NCBI GenBank assembly: GCA_034620365.1
Contig: JAQGEQ010000048.1
Span: 310,001 to 374,000 of the forward strand
Origin: Pegea sp. RAD2-039
Lineage: Eukaryota > Chordata > Thaliacea > Salpida > Salpidae
Reading direction: 5' to 3'
DNA length: 64,000 nucleotides
This document shows positions 13,235 to 25,800 of the stretch, in pieces. A model generated the notes under the pieces. That model did no database searches and had not been told where the DNA came from. It worked only from the letters and a program-made list of their open reading frames with translations. The first letter of the stretch is position 1; every line of letters starts with the position of its first letter. The position numbers were made by a program, and so were the translations under genes.

Positions 13235-13427
13235 TGCCAAAGCAGAAAATATGGATATCCAGTTGCTACCCATGCAGCAGGAATACACTCTCCATGCCAA
13301 CAAGGTTATGCAGCGGAACACGTGAAGTAGCTACGCTCAGCTGGTATATGTGTCGGCCTGGGCTCGAACCCGAGGCCTTCCGCCTGTCAGGCGGGTGTGT
13401 AAGCATATGACACGATGTCATCTAAAC
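13235..13427 (-). mobile_element. Probable tRNA-derived SINE, near full length
   Basis: Read on the minus strand from about 13427, the element starts with an 80-nt tRNA-like unit (13427-13348) and continues into a body shared with 11767-11881. The tRNA-like unit contains a paired anticodon-like arm (CCCGCCTGACAGGCGGA, loop reading CTGACAG, so a GAC-like anticodon position) and a good B-box/T-loop (GGTTCGAGCCC). The body ends at the TTTGGCA block and is followed by an A-rich tail. Such a head, unrelated body and A-rich tail is the layout of tRNA-derived SINEs. The similarity is best with tRNA-Val- or tRNA-Asp-like sequences, but the acceptor and D arms are poor, so it is not a working tRNA gene. 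Confidence 0.7.
13360..13370 (-). promoter_or_regulatory. Pol III B-box of the SINE
   Basis: On the minus strand this reads GGTTCGAGCCC, a match to the internal RNA polymerase III B-box consensus GGTTCGANNCC. A weaker A-box-like stretch lies about 40-50 nt upstream in the element (13400-13420). Confidence 0.6.
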
Positions 13428-16400
13428 TTCCAATTATTGACACTTACGTATGCAGTAAGTTAATCTTCTTTTATACAGTATCAAATGTGCCACAGCTATC
13501 ACATCTAATTTTCAAAATTTTGAAATTTAAAACAACTTTTAGGCACCATGAAGCTAATCATCGCAAATAGTTTATTGTGAGCCACTTAAAATGGAAGTAC
13601 GAACGTTCTAACTAGAGCTTGCTTTTATTAAGAAGTTATTGAACAAATACCTGAATCCACAAACTTTCTGATCAGTGGAGATTTAGATGTTGAAGCTGTT
13701 AATACAAAACTAACGCCTCATTGCAAAATTGCTCGATGCTAATATAATTTATTTTGACTTTAGTCGCCTACTGTCTTTATTTCATGCTTTCTTACAAGGG
13801 ATACGAGTTTGTATCCGCTAGAAGCGTGTTGAAAACTTTGACTTAGAATGCCAGCAAATTTTTCTTAGATCCCAGAATGAATGCAAAAATTAAATCAAGC
13901 CATCTAAGTTAGAAATTTAAAGAGTTATTATAGAGATTTGATTAATAAAAATTATCAGTGAACAAAACATAGCCTTAAGTCATTTAAGTTTTTTATTTTT
14001 TACCTTGTAGTTGAGAGTGGTTTGGGTTCTCATACTTTTACAAATGTAGTAAAGCACTGATGGTAGTATGCTCATCACAAAAATATATTTGAAGAAACTT
14101 TTAATGAAAAGATTTCTTACATCAGTAGTGTACAAAACTCCGGCTAATTTTTAACCAAACTTTTGCGGCTTAAGCACTGTATTCATAAAATATTCTTTGA
14201 ATACTTAAATAATGAGCTTTAAAAATGTTACCTTTATTAAGATCTTTTTTTTTTCTTTGTGCTTCTGTTCAAACTACAATTCCATTATTTAATAAAATCA
14301 TTCCCTTTTCAGTCTTATTATAACTTAAGGACCAAATTAATTCAAACTTGAATATTTTTCTATTTGTTTCAACAAATTAAAAAACTTTTTATGTTTACAA
14401 ACATGGTTATAATACGACTTTTCCAGCTGTAAAAACATTTAATTATATGCTTGAATGACTTCAGCCCAGCCCTTGATAAAATATTCAGGAAATTAAGTTC
14501 GGTATTCTACACAAGTACTTAGTCAGTTTCATTCAATTCTCAATTCACTTTCTAAACTAATAATATTTATAAACGACTCATTCGAAAAAAATGTCTTTTG
14601 TGATTTATTTCATGGTGTAATGTTTGCCAGTTTGTTTAAGAAGTACTTTTTTAGTTTTCGGACTTGTAAACCTAACATAGAACATTTTGTACAAGGTCAT
14701 CAAGTAGTAAAGAAAAGCTACTAAACTTAAAACAATATGTTTTTATTTATTACTTTAATCTAAAAATAGAAAATATTTGCATTTTAGGTTTTATTTTATA
14801 AAATAATAACCTATGTATTTTTCTATAAATTCGTTTTTTATATTTGACAAAACTAATATAAGAAAATGTTAATAAATACTTATTAAATAACTGAAATAAA
14901 AATGACTTTATAACAACTGTTTCCATTTTTATTATTTATTCTTAGATATCAGTATATTTTTTACTATTTTATATAGTTTTTAATTAATTATCTTATATTT
15001 TATGTAGTTAAATATAATTTTTAAATACATTCAGTATATATATATGTATTTTTTTAACTTTCTCATTATTTAATTTCATTTCAACAGCTTTAAAATTGGG
15101 TTGTTACATATTGTGGTTTGTAATGTTTATGATTGTTTGTGATTAAATTATTATATTAAATTTCAAAATTACATTTTATAAAATTGTATGAAATTGAAGG
15201 TTTTACAAGATATTCAATATTGTTCTAAATTTTTAATTGACACTTTTTTTGACAATTTTTTATTGAAGGTAATATTATTACTTTGGTAATTACTTAAATA
15301 TATTTTTATTTTGCTTCATGTAATGTACTAATAATTATATAATAATTTTTGCAAATAAAAGTTAACTATAACTAAAATTACTAGTTCTGTATATATTTAG
15401 TATTTTGTTTTTTTTCAATAACTAAATTTTTATTAAATTTACATAAAAATAAAACCATCAGTTAAACTTAGTTTTGTTCATGCCCAGTTTTTTATATTAT
15501 TTATTGGCTATATTTATTTATGATTTTTTAATTATTAAAATATCATTTTGTTGTTTACAATAATATTTTTTAATATATAACAATCATTTTAGAATGAATA
15601 TATTTTAATTAATATACTTACACACATATGTTTTGTAATGTATTTAATGATGCATATTTTTACTTTTTAAATAAATGAGAATATATTTTGTTTATTGAAT
15701 ATTTACATAAAATCTTATTTAAGCAACTTAGATATTTTATTCTATTATTTCAGGGTATTATATAAGTACACTAGACAGAAGTATTTCACTTATAAGGCTC
15801 TTACAAATTTTAAATTTTATTTGTTTTTATCTAATGATGAAAAATATTTCGTTAGTTCTTTTGAAATCAATGTACTTTGTTGTAAAGATCTTGTTATATT
15901 CAAGCATATCCAATATTTTTAATATTTATAATTATTGTGATAAAGTATGTTCAGCAACATTTGTGATGTAACATGTCTTTATTATATTTTACATTTAATT
16001 TAAACAATTGCATAACAATTTTTATTAAATGGTAAATAGTTTAAATTTTTCACATCAAATAATTGATAGCATTTTAGAATTGTAGTTTTAAGATTAGTTA
16101 AAATGTTTTTTTATATCTTCAAGCTTAGCATGAAAATAATCTTGTTATGTAACTATATGATGTATATATAAATATTATCTACCATATAATTGTTTTTACA
16201 TTCCTATAAAGGGAAATATATTTTTTTCTTACCTGTATTTAGAAGTTTTATAAACATTAGTTGTAGGCTATTTTGTTAAACATGCTTTTTATTAACCATT
16301 TTTAGGCTTTTTTGTTGTTAACTATCATTTTTTTATTTTATGAAGAAGTTTTAATCAGTTTTAAAAATTTATTTAAACAAAAATTGTGTTACATAAATAT

Positions 16401-16890
16401 TTTTGTTTTTATATGATTTATTTAAATATTAAATAGGGTTTCCCTAACTAATATAAATTAATATTTCTAACTTGACTATAATTTTGTACAAAAATTAAAA
16501 TAAATTGTAATTTTAATTAGCTTCATTTTTATATTTATTTAAGCTTAAATTGGGTTGTGTTTATTTTGTTGAGATTATTGAAATAGTTGTGGTATATATA
16601 TTTTGTAGTTGCTGATTGGCAAGTGAAAATGATGTGCTAAAAAATATGCCATATAAAGCTTCTGTTTAATTTTGTGCAATAATTGATTAAAGTGTAGTTT
16701 ATTAAAAGGTTTAGGAAAATCATAGTTAGCACTGTGGGTTGATTCATAAATTTTATGTAATATTCTTCCTGTGTTTATGCTATACATTTCTTGATTGGAC
16801 AAAGAAAAGACTACTAGACCAATTTAATTAAAAGATTATGAAAAGATTTAACTTTTGATAATTGTCACTTATAAACTTGAAAATTTTGTA
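13428..16890. other. Intergenic region upstream of TAOK
   Basis: About 3.5 kb, extremely A+T-rich, especially 14700-16850. It probably contains the promoter and untranslated first exon(s) of the TAO kinase gene. I see no coding exon or recognisable repeat. A 75-codon minus-strand frame at 16575-16802 and a 75-codon plus-strand frame at 15695-15922 look like chance. Confidence 0.45.
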
Positions 16891-19800
16891 ATGCCTTCTG
16901 AAAAAAATCTCAATAACAAAGCTGGCAGTTTAAAAGACCCAGAAATTTCTAAGCTTTTTTATGGTGAAGATCCTGAAAAGTTATATGAAGATCTTCGTGA
17001 AATTGGACATGGAAGCTTTGGAGCTGTCTATTATGTAAGTAACATCTTGATTTATAAGTCTATGGTTAGTTTATTTAACCAACTATAAAAGTATTTTGAC
17101 TTTTCTTAAGATTTTTTGTCATTGAAATTTAAAAAAGGTTTTCTGACAAAAAATACTTATTGTTTTTTACCATGTTTAAAAGGTTTATTGTAAAAGTAAA
17201 TTTTTAAATGGTTTTATAGAATAATATCTATTTTATTATTTATATATTTATTTTTAAGTAATTTTTTTAGCTTTGTTTTATATATTTCCATTAAGTTTGA
17301 ATATTTTGAAGTTTAATTTTTTATGATACTGTTTAGGCTCGTAATGTTAGAACAAATGATTCTGTTGCTATTAAGAAGATGTCTTATAGTGGAAAGCAAG
17401 ACCATGATGTAGGTTGAATTTGTTTCAAAATTTTTAATTAAAATCTCTATTGTATTGATTTTTTGTGTCTTTGTTTTATTGTATTTGATTTATATTCAGT
17501 CTTAAACTGATTAAAAATATTAAAACTTTTTATTGAATAGAAATGGCAGGATATAATTAGAGAAGTTAAATTTTTGACACAAGTTAAACATCCTAATATT
17601 GTCGAATATAAAGGATGTTACTTGAAAGAACATACTGCGTGGGTAAGTCGATCATTAATATTTTCATTCTTATTTGCTTTTATAGTAAAATATAACATAC
17701 TTTTGATTTTAGCTTTTTTAAATGACTGTGATATAGAACTTGACAAAATATTATCGATTCCACAAGTATTAGTCTTATAAATATTTTATGTGTTATCATA
17801 TAAGTAACTTGTATATGGCGCTTAATTTGCTTTTTATAAATTGTTTAAATTGTAATCTATCTTAGCTGGCTATGGAGTATTGTATCGGATCAGCATCTGA
17901 TCTGGTTGAAGTTCATAAACATCCTTTACAAGAAGATGAAATTTCTGGGATTATACATGATGCAATGCAGGTTTGTTTCAAACCGTTTTTGTTATCATCA
18001 GTTTATTTCGCCAATATTTATTTAAAGCATTTTTTTGAGTTTCTCCTAACCCCCATTTTCATGTAGTTACCAGAAAGGTACATTTTTATGAAATGACTAA
18101 TTGATGCTTTTGTATAAACTTCATACTATTATTTTCAAAATACTTTACAGTCATACACAGTACTACACAAATGCCTGTTTCATGTTTGTTTAACCTTCTT
18201 TACATTGCAAACATTTTTATTGTGCTTCAAAATATTTTTCTGATAAGACTACAAATACCTGAAAATACTCAACTGAATTTAGCTGAGTAGAAATCTATCG
18301 TTAGAATATAAGGTCTGCTTTAATATTAGGAATTGATTCTTTATTGGCAACAATAGCAGCAAGTATTTCCAACCAATCTCATTTCCTAATACACTATTCT
18401 CTTTATTCAGGGCTTACACTACCTGCATCAACACAACAAAATTCACCGAGATGTGAAGGCTGGTAATATCCTTCTCACTGACCGAGGACAGGTGAAGCTG
18501 GCAGACTTTGGTTCTGCTTCCATCGTGTCACCAGCCAATTCATTCGTCGGGACTCCTTATTGGTGATTAAGATTATTTTTTGAATATTTCTTATCGAAAT
18601 CGAATGTGGTTTGTTTCCTATTAATCAGCCGATATTACAATCTAGTACTGATTAAACTATCGCGTTGTTATCGCGAATATATTAAATTACTGCAAAGTTT
18701 CAAAATACTTTTTCAAATAAACTGAAATTTGAACTTTTTAAAATGGAATCTCATTATTCTTCTCACAATACTAAACCAACCATTTCTTATTTTAACATTT
18801 TTATTTATTTTATTGTAATATTTACTTTTAAAAATGATCGTTGTTTTTTACAAATATGTTGATGTGACCAGGATGGCTCCTGAAGTGATCCTTGCTATGG
18901 ACGAGGGCCAGTATGATGGGAAAGCAGATATCTGGTCCATGGGAATTACTAGTTTGGAATTAGCTGAGCGAAAACCTCCTTTATTCAACATGAATGCGAT
19001 GTCGGCCTTATACCACATAGCACAAAATGACCCACCTGTTTTAAACGACCCAGAAATCCCAGATGGAAGCAGGCACTCGGTGACCTCCTGGTCTCAAGAC
19101 TTCAGGTAATTCTCACTTGAAAATATTTGTTATTTTGGCAAGCTGTTCAATACACCAGATTATTTCTTGCTTTCATTTGAACATGCTCAATTTTAGACTT
19201 AAGCTAATTAAAAACGGTGTTTTTCGTTTGCTTATTTATACTTTCATTTTTATCGTCAGTTCAACATGTCTTCTTTATCATTAAACGTTTTCAACATATT
19301 TCAATTAATTGATATATTCTGGCCAGTTACGTGTTTTAAATGTTCAAACAACAAGCAACATTTTACTGGTAATCTTTTTAACATTTATGTTCTATGGTAT
19401 CCTGGGAAAATTGATTATGTAATATGCAGCTTGATGTGAGGATAGGAAATTCCTGATCACATTTTCTGCTTGTTCTACATTTTCTTAAACAGTTTCAATT
19501 TTCGATTTTTGCGTGTCCTACAACTTCAGTTATGAAACGTGACAATTTGTTGAACATTTTATTTACTTATCATGATCTGGTTGTCTACCACCTTCAACTA
19601 TTTCTATTCTTATCTTCAACTTCATATTTTCAAACAATTTTAATTACTTAATTAATAAACTTTTATTTTTTCAGAAAATTTGTCTCTCTACTTTTACAAA
19701 AGTCTCCCAAAGACCGGCCGAAATCTTTTGAGGTTTTAAAGGTTAGAACTTTTTCTTATTTTCATTTTAAACTTCATTTTTATTATTAAAAAATAAATTT

Positions 19801-22800
19801 TCTGCAATTAGAACGGTTTTTAAATTGAATTTTACAAGTAATTGGTTTTAACATCAATTTCTAATTCAATTAATCAATTTTATTTCTACATCTTAAATAA
19901 AAACAAACATTTATTATTTCAGCATCCTTTTCTTACAAAGCAAAGATCTCCTACAATAGTCCTTGAATTGATCATGAGAACTAAAGATGTCGTAAGGGAC
20001 CTTGATAATCTACAATATAGAAAGATGAAGAAAATTTTAATTGCGGAAAACCGTCAGGTTTGTTGTTGTTGTTGTTGACAAGTAATCAAATTCAGATTAT
20101 TTAAACTCTTACACTACACGATTTCATTTTCATATCGACAATTCAGTTTTTATGCTGACTAAATGAATTTTTACATCCGTCTGTTTTCAAAAAAAAACTC
20201 TATTAAAAGCTTGTAGTCGATATAAGCTTGTCTTATAACAATTCGAAGTATATTTAAAAGGTTTTACCAACTAAAAGAAGCTGCGAATTTCATTGACGGT
20301 TCCAACTACTTCAATTCTTTTGTTTCTGTATATTTTTATCAATCTAACAAAAATATTTGATGAATCACTTCATTTTTACAACTTCTTGAAATCTTATGTG
20401 ATAAATATTTGTTCAGAATCTTCAACGTCAGGCTGCTGCTGGTGCTGCCGCTTGTCAATTAGGAAATGATCAAATTATTGAAGAAGATGGTGAATCGTTG
20501 GTGAGTTTCTTTTTATTAACATCTACAAATTGGCTACAAATGAAATGAAGTCTGAAATTTGGTGTATCTGTAATTACAGGATGGAAAAACAAGCTCATTT
20601 GGTTCGTTACAAAGTAATCCTAGCCTGATATCAGCTACTAGTAGCAGCAAAAGTGATAGTATCAATAGTTTAAATGATTCAGTAAGTTTGTTTAAATTAT
20701 TTTAAATATTTTCTCTTTCTAGATAAACAAGAACTGATTTCTGTAAAAACCTTTTTTTTGTGTCATTTTTTCAAACTTAAAAAAAAAACTAATTATTTTT
20801 GAACGTCCACGGTAGAAAAATAACAAAAAAAAACAATTTGCTGCATAGTTGCACCACCTTAATTCGTTTTTTAGTCATTTTGTCGAAATTCTTTATTTAT
20901 CTAATTTAAGGTGGTTGTAAACTGTGTTTATATTTGCTACTTCTTGGTTTATATGTCATCAATTATTCTGTCATTTTACTAGAAATTTCATAATCATTTA
21001 ATTAAAATTTACTCCTTGTAATTTATCATTGAGCAAAACAATATATACCAGCTCATCTCTCTTCCCATTTCTAAATGACTTTTTACGTTCGATAGCGATT
21101 AAGCGATAGTAGCAGCGTGAATAGCCAAGAAGGAGCTAGTAGCAGCATGTCAGAATATGATGCCAATACAACTTCCACAGTTGCAATGGCTTCAACTGCT
21201 GGCCTACCTCAACAACGGAGTTCTTCTGCTTCTATTCATAAACCTGTAAGTCCTTCTTGTCTCAGCACCAATAAATTTCCAAATATTTATCATATTTGTT
21301 TGATTTCAATATTTGTAATTTTATCCTTTGAGTAAATAGAATTTGAGGCGGATACCTAAAGAAGCCACTAAAGTACTGAAACTGCTTTTATTAGTATTTT
21401 CAGCAAACATTTGAAATATTTCTCTGTTTAATTATTAACATGCCAATTATTAGCTAGCCCTTCTAGCAAACAACCATTTTTCATCGCTTTTTATTTGCTT
21501 AATATTTCAGTTGATAATTTCAAATTGAATAAAATCATCATCAACATAACACTACTCTTGTCTAGGTCACTGATAACTCCAATCTTACAAGATCATCTTC
21601 TGAGCGCATGACAGCAGAGAATCAACCTCCAATCCCTACATCTCTACATCAACACGCGAGCGGAGAGACTCCTGTAAAAGGGGTCCGAGGACGTGTCCAT
21701 CGAGATAGGTTAGTTGGTCACCACTTACTTCGATTCGCTTCGTCATTTTCTTGTCTAGTATTCAAACTTCTTTCACAAGTAACTAACATATTAATTCAAT
21801 TTGTCAATATTTCTGTATACTTTCTGTTAACCTTCAGTACCAACAATGGAATCTTCAATCTTCATGATAGGGTAGCACCTCAAGTGCTGAGGAGTCGAAA
21901 GCAAGTGACTAAGGGCCAGTTGTCTGGGTATTTGATGTTTAAAACACTTATTTTTGTTTGTTTCTCTTAACTTTTCTTTCAAAGTCTTGTTCTTGGGGTT
22001 GTTTTAATTTTTTTTTGTTTATTTGATAAATATTTTGTTTCTGTTTTCAGCAATCTTATATTTGAAGATGCTGTCAATTTATTTCAATTTTTTAGCAACT
22101 TGCTGCATGCCCAACTCTATTTTTAAATCACTGGAAATGATTCTGCAAAGTATTTTTGTCAACAAAATCTTTTATACATGAGAAAGTTTGAAGAACTGAC
22201 TTTTTTAGACTTGTACTTTTCGTTATTCCTTTTTTTTGTATGGTTATCTTTTTCTACTTTACAATTTTCCTATCTTTTTCTCTGAGGTTCAATCAATCAT
22301 GATCACTCACTCCCTGTTCAATTACAAAGTGGAGGACGCTGCTTGCTTCAAATAATTTCTTCTAAAATCTTTTTTTTTTTGAAGTTATTTTTAACTTCTT
22401 TATCAGTTTAAAATTTGATTTTTTTAAACTGGTCTTTCTGAAACACTGAAAGATCGACTAAAAAACTCTTGCTTGATTGAATACAACATATTTTCTAGGT
22501 TTGCAACAATTCGTTCAGCTCAAGTAATCAACCGTCAGTTAAACGAACACAATGAAGACAACAGGCATCGAGAACAGTTGCAGGGCTACAAACGGATGCG
22601 ACAACAGAACCAGAAACAGTTGATTCAATATGAAAACAAATTGAAAGTTGAAATGGACGAACACAGGTGCTTACTGAACTATTTTCGATTCTTATCTCAC
22701 CAATATGTTGCCACCTTCTTTAAGGGGTATTAAACATCACATATTACTTCCTGTTCGATAGGAAAGTCTGCAACAGCTTCAATCTCAAAATATAAAACTT

Positions 22801-25800
22801 CTTTTTATCAAATGACCTTCTCAGACTTTTGTAGTTGGTACATGAATGCTTGTAACAGTGTTTGTGTCATCTCAAATTAAATCCTGATGCTTTTAAAGTC
22901 GTTATGATGATTAACTACCTCATTTTTCTACCTCTACTTGCTTGTTCAAGTAGTTTTATCCCTTTTTTTGATTATTTTATTGATAAAAATCAGAATTTTT
23001 TATAAAGTTACTAAAGTAAAGTATTGACAATATATATAATGATTTATTCTTTTCGAAAAAGGTTGGTTTGTTTTGAAAATATATTTTCGATTTAAAATCA
23101 CCTCTAAATTCAGTTGAAAATTATTCATCAACTTTATTTGATTCAAAAAAAAAATATGAATAAAAATGCAAGTAAGTTTTGATGTAAATTTTACAAACCT
23201 GTCATCATGTTTGACTGTTCATTCAAATCACTTCCTCTTATTCTTACCTTCAACAATTTTGTTCAACGAATACGTTTTTACAAACTGATGTCAATAAGCA
23301 AGCCTCTTTCCAACAGTGCTAAACTCACAAAAGAATATGAGGCATTGCGCCAACAATTTCACCAAGAGCTTGAACGGATGCTTAAACGTCATCAACAAGA
23401 ACGCGACAAAGAAACCAAAACTGCCCAAAACGATGTTAGGAAATGCCAGAAACACATTGACCAACAGCAGGATGTAGAAATGAAAGGTTTTCTTACTCAA
23501 CAGAAGAAGGATTTCAAACAAAAAAAAGAGCAATTGAAAGAGGTTTGTTTGATTATTGAAAGATTTTGTTGATTTGTGAAATAGTTTCGATGACTTTGAA
23601 AAGCCGAGAACTTTCTTATCACCCACAAACCACATTCTTGCTCATCAATGACGACTTGACGGTTAATGATCGTCTATCTACATATAATCCAATTACACAA
23701 ATCTCAATTATCCAGCCGTCCATGCCAATTCGTATTCAATTTCCAAAAAGGATTTTACTTTTCATTTAATTTTCTATAAAATCTTCAATCTGATCTTCTG
23801 TGAAGCGAAACTAATTCCATCAGATTAACTGAAGCAGTAGCAGGTTTGGTTGGAACAGCTGTTTCAGTCAACCTTCTTGTCACTGATTTATATTCTGAAA
23901 CCACACACAAACACACCAGCAACATATGAGCAGCAGCCTACTCACTTGCTGTAATCTTTCACATCTGTTCAAGACGCTTTCTTATCTTCAAATTTCAATT
24001 TTTAGAGCAGCAACGCTCGAAGGATGACAAAAGAAGAAAGAGTGATGTGGCTCTCACGTCGAATGAGCGATCTTACAAACATGCAAGAGCAAAGTGAATG
24101 TGAGCTACGAGGAAGACAACAACAGAACCGAGATCTTGAGATGAGAAAGCACCGAAGAAGAGCTCTTCTTGAAAGCCACAACCTCGAACACAACTTTCTC
24201 CGAGAAGTCAGCAGCAGATCTGATCCCGGATCAAAATCGAACTAATCCTCTTTTCAGGAATTGAATTTGAAACAAGTCCATAAGAAGAAGGAACACGAAA
24301 CACTTGTGGCTCACCATGATTCGACTCAAGCGCTAGAATATCGTCAGCTTCACGACATCCAGAATTTAAGAATGGAGAGATTACGGTAAAGAGAATTTCG
24401 AGACTTTAATGATGTTGATCAGTTCGACTTTTCTTTCCATTAGTCATATTTTGATTAAAAATAGGTTTCAACCTTTAAATGAATTTTAATCGTAATATTT
24501 AACCCGACTATAAACCATCTCTCATCTATAATCAATAATTTAATTATGAAAAGAGATACTTGGGTGTCTTCTGAATCCTACTAAATAGTTTCTGACTTGA
24601 AGCGTCAACGATTTTTACTTTCTGCACTTCATAGTATCACGTGACTCCAATTTCAGCATCTTGTAAATATCAGCAACAGAAAATCTAAACAATTTCTATT
24701 TGGCAGATCTCAGCACCTGACAGAGATGACTAACCAAGAAGAATACTCACAAAGTCGTGAACTAGAGTTGAAGCGAAAACATATGCAAGCGATGCGTCAA
24801 CAACCGAAAAATCTCAAAGTAAGTTTACGAAAATCAGATGGAAAGCCAGCTGCAGGCTTCGTCACCGACACTTCAACATCACTCTATCGGCTGCTGCCAG
24901 TTGAAATTGTCGATTACCAAATACATCAACAGCAGTATGCTGATGTCTTTAAAAATCTTCATGATGACGATTTAATCTCTTTATCTGCTCTTCTTTCTAA
25001 TATTACTAACTTGAATTCTTGCCTGCTGCATTTAATCGCGTTTTCTGGTGAAAATCTTGAAATGTGTGATGCTTCTTCATCTGCTGAATCTGATGATGAA
25101 GATTCAGTTCTTGATATAACTGAAGATGAGATCCTAGAACTTGCTATAGAGACTGAGCAAGATGCAGGGGAACAGAAAGACTTGATTGAAGGTTTAAAGA
25201 CACTTCGAAATGATAAACATGAAGTTGTGATCTCGTTGAAAGCTCAAATCTTTGCAAATGATGCAGATGAAGATGAGAGGCCTTCAAAAGAAGATAATAA
25301 GGAGTTGGAGTTGTTATCAGACGAGAAATGTAAGACATGCCCAGCTGAAAGTTTCACTCAAGTGTTAGATAGTTATAAAGATCGTATCAAAGAGCGATCT
25401 TCATCATTAGACAAGGAAGTTCCTAAAAAAAGTAGAAGTATGGGAGACATTCAAGACTCGAAACAACCAAAAGTCTCTCCATCACGAAAAGCAACCACTC
25501 AACCATACAAACCATTTGTAGCTGGTAGTAAACCAGCCAAGTTCTTTCCACCACCGCCACCAATTCCATCCTCTAAAACTGCTCTCAGAAAACAAGTCCT
25601 TCGCAAATCAGCTTTTGAGGGCACCAACTCCGCCCCACTAACCACTCAACTGGTCCGCAAACAGCGATCGGTCACTGCAAACATTCTCGAAAAGTCCAAA
25701 GCATTTATGAACCAATCCAGCAGCAAATATGGAGTCGTGTATACGAGACCAGTGAAACTATCGACCCCTGACAAGCGACCACCTTGGAACTACAGCCGAA

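Noticed and set aside
13348..13427. A tRNA gene
   Set aside because: The T-loop and anticodon-like arm are good, but the acceptor and D arms do not pair well, and the unit is fused to a repeated body, so it is a SINE head rather than a tRNA.
23291..23635. 114-codon minus-strand Phe/Leu-rich frame
   Set aside because: Antisense shadow of the Lys/Gln-rich coiled-coil exon 23317-23542 of TAOK.
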